Shown: in pieces, positions 60,824-64,000 of the stretch
How the letters are laid out: each line of letters opens with the position of its first letter
Numbering within the stretch: position 1 is the stretch's first letter
Translations under genes and position numbers: made by a program
NCBI GenBank assembly: GCA_003250355.1
Contig: QKGS01000067.1
Coordinates: 124,001 to 188,000, forward strand
Source: Bacteroidota bacterium
GTDB lineage: Bacteria; Bacteroidota; Bacteroidia; Bacteroidales; SZUA-534
DNA length: 64,000 nt
Direction: 5' to 3'
The notes under the pieces: model-generated
The model's database searches: none
Told to the model about the DNA's origin: nothing
What the model saw: only the letters and a program-made list of their open reading frames with translations

Positions 60824-61789
60824 ATGAGCTTTGAAACACCTATACTACTGTTAATATTTAACCGACCCGATACTACATTACACGTTTTTAATAGTATAAA
60901 AAGCATAAAACCTAAGAAACTTTTTATTGCAGCCGATGGTTACAGATCAAATAAGCCCGCCGAAAAACAACTTTGTGAGCAAGCAATTGAGATTGCAACA
61001 AATGTTACTTGGAATTGTGAAGTAAAAACACTGTTCAGGAATGAAAATGTGGGATGTAAAGCGGCTGTTAGAGAGTCTGTCGATTGGTTTTTCAGTAGTG
61101 TTGAAGCAGGAATTATTTTAGAAGATGATTGTGTTCCCGATATTAGTTTTTATCGATACTGTGAAATATTACTTAAAGAATATGAATTGAATGAATCGAT
61201 AGGTATAATTGCAGGTACAAATTATTTGTTTAATAAAGAGAATAAGCTGAAATCGGAATACTTTGTAAGCTCATTGATGCCTATATGGGGCTGGGCAACA
61301 TGGAGAAACAGATGGGAAAAAATTGACTGGAATATAACCGAAAAACAAGTTAATTCAGTTGTTGAACATGGAGTATTTAGTAAGCGTTTCCCTGTTGATG
61401 AGTTCCGAAAATGGAACATAGAAATGATAAATGGAGTTATAACAGGAAGTTTAGATGCGTGGAGTCTTTATATGATGTTTTACTTTATTTCAAACAATAT
61501 ATTTTCAATAGTGCCAAAATACAATCTAATTGCAAATATCGGTGAAGTAGGTTTGCATTCAACTAAAAAAGCTTCGGCTTTTATTAATATGCCTACAAAA
61601 CCAATAAATGTTCAAAATATACCTTCATCAAACTTTGAATTGTTGCTAAATGAAGAATTAAGTAATAAGATGATGTTAAATATTGTAAAAGGGAGAGAGA
61701 AGCAAAAAATAAAACAGAATAAAATTACTATGTTTGCTAATAAAGTAAGGGATAAAATTACAAAAGAGCTAAAAAAATATGCAAGATAA
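60824..61789 (+). CDS. Family 2-like glycosyltransferase (nucleotide-diphospho-sugar transferase)
   Basis: 321 residues. MSFETPILLLIFNRPDTTLH is the GT-A start, followed by LFIAADGYR near residue 35 and the DxD-like IILEDDCVPDISFYRYC near 98. A typical WGWATWRNRWEKIDW motif lies near 152. The pattern is that of nucleotide-diphospho-sugar transferases in O-antigen loci. The start abuts the fucosyltransferase stop and the end overlaps the sulfotransferase by 11 bases, so translation is probably coupled. Donor and acceptor unknown. Confidence 0.85.
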   Translation: MSFETPILLLIFNRPDTTLHVFNSIKSIKPKKLFIAADGYRSNKPAEKQLCEQAIEIATNVTWNCEVKTLFRNENVGCKAAVRESVDWFFSSVEAGIILEDDCVPDISFYRYCEILLKEYELNESIGIIAGTNYLFNKENKLKSEYFVSSLMPIWGWATWRNRWEKIDWNITEKQVNSVVEHGVFSKRFPVDEFRKWNIEMINGVITGSLDAWSLYMMFYFISNNIFSIVPKYNLIANIGEVGLHSTKKASAFINMPTKPINVQNIPSSNFELLLNEELSNKMMLNIVKGREKQKIKQNKITMFANKVRDKITKELKKYAR

Positions 61790-62348
61790 ACCAAATATTA
61801 TAGTATATGGAATAGGACATTCAGGTACAAGTATAGTGTCAAAAATGTTACATGAACTTGGGTGGAATGTTGGAATTGATGTTGATGAATATCATTTTGA
61901 GGATATACCTACAAGAGAGCTTAATGAAGATATTGCAAGGAATGATTTTAATGAAGGTCATGAAAAAGAGATTTTGAATTTATATAATGAGTATCCCAAA
62001 CCATTCTCGGTAAAAGACCCAAGATTTATATGGACAATTGAATATTGGGAAAACGTTTTTATTAATAACAGTATTCAATTACCATTTCTACTTTGGGTTA
62101 CAAGAGATAAGCAAAGCGTAATGCATAGCCATGATCGAAGAGGAGAGCTTTCTGAAAATAAAAAACTTATAAGCTATAAAAACACCGAAAGCACATATGA
62201 AGAATATTATGAATTTACAGAACAAAAATTTAATGCATATTCAGGACAAAAATTAAAACTTTCATATGAAGATATTTTAGCTGCGGTTTCATTGTTTAAA
62301 CCTACAACAAAGCCTGATAAAAAGACATTTCTAAGAAAACTATTTTAG
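61779..62348 (+). CDS. Sulfotransferase-like protein
   Basis: 189 residues. IIVYGIGHSGTSIVSKML near the N-terminus is the 5'-phosphosulfate-binding loop of PAPS-dependent sulfotransferases. PFSVKDPRFIW and the RD segment LLWVTRDKQSVMHSH (3'-phosphate binding) follow. It is short for the family (usually 220-300), so parts of the acceptor domain may be reduced. A role in sulfating the glycan made here is an inference from context; the enzyme would need PAPS. Confidence 0.72.
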   Translation: MQDKPNIIVYGIGHSGTSIVSKMLHELGWNVGIDVDEYHFEDIPTRELNEDIARNDFNEGHEKEILNLYNEYPKPFSVKDPRFIWTIEYWENVFINNSIQLPFLLWVTRDKQSVMHSHDRRGELSENKKLISYKNTESTYEEYYEFTEQKFNAYSGQKLKLSYEDILAAVSLFKPTTKPDKKTFLRKLF

Positions 62349-62352
62349 AGTT

Positions 62353-63510
62353 ATGTTGAAGCAATTAATTAGAAAACTAATACCTGCAACACCCGTTGTA
62401 TTAAAAAACGTTTATAATATAGATAAAACGAAACCTAAAGCTCTTGTGTCGTACATAAGTAAGAATGTTTTTAAATATGATAGCGAAATACTACATAATA
62501 ATATTATTGAATGCAGAGCTATTTGTGAAGTATTAGATGAGCTTGGTTATCAGGTTGATGTAGTAGATTATAACATTCCGACATATAGCACAAATGAGTA
62601 TGAACTAATTATTGGTTTTGGAGAGTCTTTAGAAATAGCACTAAAAAAAAGAATAGAAACAAAACCGTATATTATAGCATACTATACAGGAACCAATCCT
62701 TTAATATCGAATCCTAATACAATAAAACGGTGCATTGAAGCCTACAATAAAACCAATAGGCTTTTTTTATCATCTATAAGGTTTGTTGATAAGGTATATC
62801 CTGCTCAAATAATTAACTCCGATTTAATGATACTTCTTGGAAATAAGTGTGTTAAAGAAACGTATGATGGGTATGGTATTTCTAAAATTGAAACAATTGA
62901 TGCTCCGGCAGTAAAATTAAAAGCCGATTTAATAAGTAATAAACACTACAATACTGCAAAAAATAATTATTTGTATTTTTCCGGTTCAGGTAGTATTCAC
63001 AAGGGCTTAGACCTTTGCATTGAAGCTTTTGCCGATAATAAATTGAGGAAACAAAACCTTCATATTTGCGGACCTGTTGAATATGAAAAAGAGTTTTGGA
63101 ATTATTATTCACCAATAATCACGAAATCTGAAAATATACATTATTATGGTTTTGTAAGTATTTCAAATCCGGTATTTACCGAATTGCTCGAAAAGTGCGC
63201 TTTTATTATTTCTCCAACAGTATCGGAAGGGCAAAGTACCTCAATAATTAATGCAGTTGCAAATTCAGGTATTATACCTGTTACAACTAGTATTGCCGGA
63301 ATACCCAAATCAATAAATGTTTTTTATTTAGATGAACTGTGCAAAGAAAAAATAGAACAATCAGTTTTGTCATGCAGTAATTTAAATGATGAAGAGATAA
63401 AAGAAAAAACCAGTAATAATTTGGAAATTAGTCATATTTTTTCCTTGGAAACATTTAAGGGAAACATTAAAAAATATATAAAATCAGTATTATATAAAAC
63501 ATATCAGTAA
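62353..63510 (+). CDS. Family 4-like glycosyltransferase
   Basis: 385 residues. The GT-B C-terminal half has YFSGSGSIHKGLDLCIEAF near residue 213, LHICGPVEYE, and ISPTVSEGQSTSIINAVANS near 295, the donor-binding E-x7-E region of GT4 glycosyltransferases. The N-terminal half has an acceptor-binding Rossmann pattern (YELIIGFGESL). It begins four bases after the sulfotransferase stop. Sugar specificity unknown. Confidence 0.85.
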   Translation: MLKQLIRKLIPATPVVLKNVYNIDKTKPKALVSYISKNVFKYDSEILHNNIIECRAICEVLDELGYQVDVVDYNIPTYSTNEYELIIGFGESLEIALKKRIETKPYIIAYYTGTNPLISNPNTIKRCIEAYNKTNRLFLSSIRFVDKVYPAQIINSDLMILLGNKCVKETYDGYGISKIETIDAPAVKLKADLISNKHYNTAKNNYLYFSGSGSIHKGLDLCIEAFADNKLRKQNLHICGPVEYEKEFWNYYSPIITKSENIHYYGFVSISNPVFTELLEKCAFIISPTVSEGQSTSIINAVANSGIIPVTTSIAGIPKSINVFYLDELCKEKIEQSVLSCSNLNDEEIKEKTSNNLEISHIFSLETFKGNIKKYIKSVLYKTYQ

Positions 63511-63511
63511 C

Positions 63512-64000
63512 ATGAAATGTAACATTTGCGGAAACAAAACAAGCATACTTTTTAGTAAAGACATACTTGGAAAATACCCTGTAAACTATCACCAATGCTC
63601 GGAATGCTTTTTTATACAAACCGATGAGCCATTTTGGATAAAAGAGGCGTATGAAAATGATGCTATCTCTGCATTGGATACCGGTATTGCCGACCGTAAC
63701 CTCGACAATGTTAACTTTATATCAAATATTCTAAATAAAACTATCAAGGGCAAAAATATATTTCTCGATTATGGTGGTGCTGAAGGTCTTTTTGTAAGGC
63801 TAATGAGAGATAAAGGATTTAACTTTTACCGATATGACAAATATGCAAAGAACATTTATGCACGTTTTTTTGATTATTCCGATATTGATGATAAAAATTC
63901 AAAATTTGATGTTATAACATGCTTCGAAGTATTTGAACATATACATAATCCACTTGATGAATTAAAACACTTACTAAATAAAACAAATGTTCTAATTTTT
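63512..64000 (+). CDS. SAM-dependent methyltransferase with zinc ribbon (partial)
   Basis: 163 codons from the ATG at 63512, running off the right edge. The N-terminus has two CxxC pairs (CNICG and CSEC), which usually bind zinc. A SAM-binding motif follows (IFLDYGGAEGLFVRLMRDKG near residue 89), then DVITCFEVFEHIHNPLDEL. This is the pattern of C-methyltransferases and related class I methyltransferases in deoxysugar and O-antigen loci. The gene starts one base after the previous stop. The C-terminal part is missing. Confidence 0.8.
   Translation, partial: MKCNICGNKTSILFSKDILGKYPVNYHQCSECFFIQTDEPFWIKEAYENDAISALDTGIADRNLDNVNFISNILNKTIKGKNIFLDYGGAEGLFVRLMRDKGFNFYRYDKYAKNIYARFFDYSDIDDKNSKFDVITCFEVFEHIHNPLDELKHLLNKTNVLIF

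Overview
The window is chromosomal DNA of a Bacteroidota bacterium, most likely Bacteroidales/Marinilabiliales. The evidence is low GC, many promoters of the Bacteroidota type (-7 box TAnnTTTG), the gliding genes gldD and gldE, OmpH, TonB and Mpl of Bacteroidota type, and two giant secreted proteins with C-terminal tails of the type IX secretion system (T9SS). I see no rRNA, tRNA, CRISPR array, prophage or insertion-sequence transposase. The genus cannot be given from this sequence alone.

Layout. 1-1341: a cut-off family-2 glycosyltransferase and an OmpH/Skp-like chaperone (minus strand). 1606-13763: a 3849-residue surface protein built of five LamG-like blocks and ten Calx-beta repeats, followed by a small secreted beta-repeat protein. 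13842-22913: housekeeping and gliding genes, namely CCA-adding enzyme, a histidine kinase, a compact minus-strand operon ssb-gldE-gldD-phosphopantetheinyl transferase-GGGP synthase, and on the plus strand HU, a 30-residue ribosomal-type peptide and RNase E/G. 23003-29843: DsbD-like thiol reductase, a membrane SpoIIE-type phosphatase, a DUF4924 protein, an AraC regulator and a flavin-type PPOX protein. 29932-33742: etfB-etfA-acyl-CoA dehydrogenase. 33950-38332: DUF4831 protein, NAD(P)HX repair enzyme, and an AAA/PD-(D/E)XK protein whose start is disturbed by an A8 tract. 38444-42562: pntA-pntB transhydrogenase, a MITE-like nested inverted repeat, and a LysE exporter. 42806-49127: TIGR02757 protein, TrmN6-like methyltransferase, OmpA-type protein, HflX, TonB and Mpl. 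49252-54444: a 1730-residue PKD/LamG-like T9SS cargo protein with an internal duplication. 54608-64000: the start of a surface-polysaccharide locus with ABC export (Wzm/Wzt type), methyltransferases, glycosyltransferases, an alpha-1,2-fucosyltransferase and a sulfotransferase; it runs off the right edge.

How the parts fit. The two giant T9SS cargo proteins, GldD/GldE, TonB, the OmpA-type protein, OmpH and the ABC-exported glycan locus together describe outer-envelope biogenesis. In T9SS bacteria cargo proteins are often anchored to a special lipopolysaccharide, so the glycan locus beside a T9SS cargo gene is suggestive but unproven. The most unusual local structures are the AABBB block architecture of the giant protein, the A8 slippage tract at the AAA/nuclease gene, the 12-bp tandem repeat inside an AlbA-type regulator wedged between wzm and wzt, and the 165-bp nested palindrome near 41.8 kb.
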